The notes beneath the pieces were generated by a model. That model was not told where the DNA came from, did no database searches, and saw nothing but the letters and a program-made list of their open reading frames with translations. Shown in pieces: positions 63,396 to 64,000 of a DNA stretch of 64,000 nt. Within the stretch, counting starts at the first letter, position 1. The number at the start of each line of letters is the position of its first letter. A program made the translations under genes and the position numbers. Source of the DNA: Paracoccus halophilus (lineage in GTDB: Bacteria; Pseudomonadota; Alphaproteobacteria; Rhodobacterales; Rhodobacteraceae); the NCBI RefSeq assembly GCF_000763905.1, contig NZ_JRKN01000015.1:24254-88253 (forward strand), in the 5' to 3' direction.

Positions 63396-64000
63396 TGCCC
63401 GTCCTCGTCTTTATCGTCGTTCTGATCGTCGCGACGCAGTCACTTTGGCTGATCGCCTATCTGGGGTTTCTGCTCTGGCTGGCATGGCTGGGGGTCCGGG
63501 GCTGGCGGATGGCGGCGGCAGCCGCGGCTATATGGGCTTTGGTGACGCTGGGCGTGATGATCGCGCCCGACAGCAGCTTTGCGGCGCTGATCGGCTGGCC
63601 GGATCGCGGGCTGATCTTTGCCTTCCTGTGCATCGCGGCCCTGTTCGGTTCTTCGCACCTGCTTGACATGGCCCGGCAGCGCGGGATGCGCCTGCCGCAG
63701 GATGCGCCGGGCCTGGTGCCCGTGCCGGCAGCACCCACGGCCGAGGCCGCCGCTCCCGATACCCCCGGTGACGAGGAACTGACCCGCTATGCGCGCCATA
63801 TCGTCTTGCGCGAACTGGGCGGCCCGGGGCAGGCGGCGCTGCGCCGCGCGCGGGTGCTGGTGGTCGGCGCGGGCGGGGCGCGCGATCCCTATGGCTCGCG
63901 CCGCGAGGTCGATATCTGCGACGCCAAGGCCGATGCCGAGGCGATCCTGCAAGCCGTCGGCGCGCCGGCAAAATCGCAGATCAACCGCAAGCTGGACGGC
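63392..64000 (+). CDS. MoeB/ThiF-family protein with N-terminal membrane segments, frame passing into PheT-like sequence (partial)
   Basis: The frame opens at ATG 63392 (or 63395), coupled to dut, and is still open at the window end (203 residues visible). Residues 1-90 are hydrophobic with about three membrane segments. Residues 125-162 are the start of a MoeB/HesA domain ([35 protein letters not shown]). Normally GAGG continues into LGSP. Here it passes at about 63877 to [33 protein letters not shown], which reads like the C-terminal part of phenylalanyl-tRNA synthetase beta chain. The visible product would lack the adenylation domain of MoeB. This is a fusion, rearrangement or misjoin; see the findings. 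Confidence 0.6.
   Translation, partial: MMPVLVFIVVLIVATQSLWLIAYLGFLLWLAWLGVRGWRMAAAAAAIWALVTLGVMIAPDSSFAALIGWPDRGLIFAFLCIAALFGSSHLLDMARQRGMRLPQDAPGLVPVPAAPTAEAAAPDTPGDEELTRYARHIVLRELGGPGQAALRRARVLVVGAGGARDPYGSRREVDICDAKADAEAILQAVGAPAKSQINRKLDG

Overview
The window looks like a chromosomal segment of a high-GC alphaproteobacterium of the Rhodobacterales, most probably Paracoccus or a close relative. The reasons are strong G/C bias at third codon positions, tight overlapping operons (GTGA, ATGA and TGATG junctions), and a complete beta-hydroxyaspartate cycle cluster (bhcR-bhcABCD) whose proteins read almost like those I remember from Paracoccus denitrificans. The rest is core metabolism typical of that group: methylcrotonyl-CoA pathway, PutA/PutR, Entner-Doudoroff entry genes, purine catabolism. 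All names come from reading the translations; no database search was possible.

Layout. 1-1180: the end of one Lrp/AsnC regulator, a second Lrp regulator, and a decayed IS5-type transposase. 1184-2658: cobalamin genes cbiB and cobC. 2818-11355: leucine/isovalerate degradation (liuA, mccB, mccA, liuE, liuC) behind a perfect 14-bp palindrome, interrupted by an opposed OmpW gene and by an ankyrin lipoprotein plus macrodomain pair. 11478-17397: MFS efflux pump, DUF599, DUF465, Hsp20, a glyoxalase-like protein, a MarR regulator, SdhE and aspartate aminotransferase. 17536-26055: aspartase, a LysR regulator, a PIG-L/beta-propeller fusion, and divergent putR/putA. 26148-37234: purine catabolism (guaD, xdhC, xdhB, xdhA, a divergent LysR, puuD, uraH, a nucleobase permease). 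37275-42592: the beta-hydroxyaspartate cycle with its IclR regulator.

42772-50027 is an accessory-looking cassette: a DUF6345/caspase-like protein, a pentapeptide-repeat protein with a beta-rich tail, a SARP-like regulator, a soluble PAP2/vanadium-haloperoxidase-like protein with an Asn-Ser-Gln repeat, a 70-residue protein and a subtilisin-like protease. It is the best candidate here for an undescribed system. 50111-51750 is purM-purN, and about 51885-53225 is a decayed IS3-type element. 53226-60727 is the Entner-Doudoroff block: edd on the minus strand, zwf-pgl-pgi on the plus strand, matching LacI-type palindromes at both ends, and an rRNA methyltransferase/PIN pair between them. 60830-64000 holds a glycosyltransferase-like gene, a small secreted or anchored protein, infC (apparently starting at ATA), dut, and the 5' part of a MoeB/ThiF gene. 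That last frame appears to run into pheT sequence, so the right edge may carry a rearrangement or an assembly misjoin.

How the genes fit together. Purine breakdown through xanthine dehydrogenase, PuuD and UraH leads in later steps (genes not in the window) towards ureidoglycolate and glyoxylate. The beta-hydroxyaspartate cycle, encoded immediately upstream on the same strand as the permease and uraH, turns glyoxylate plus glycine into oxaloacetate. The neighbourhood therefore makes sense as salvage of both nitrogen and carbon. Three copies of a 22-nt element sit just behind stop codons and probably belong to a family of 3'-end signals. No tRNA, rRNA, CRISPR array or prophage was seen.
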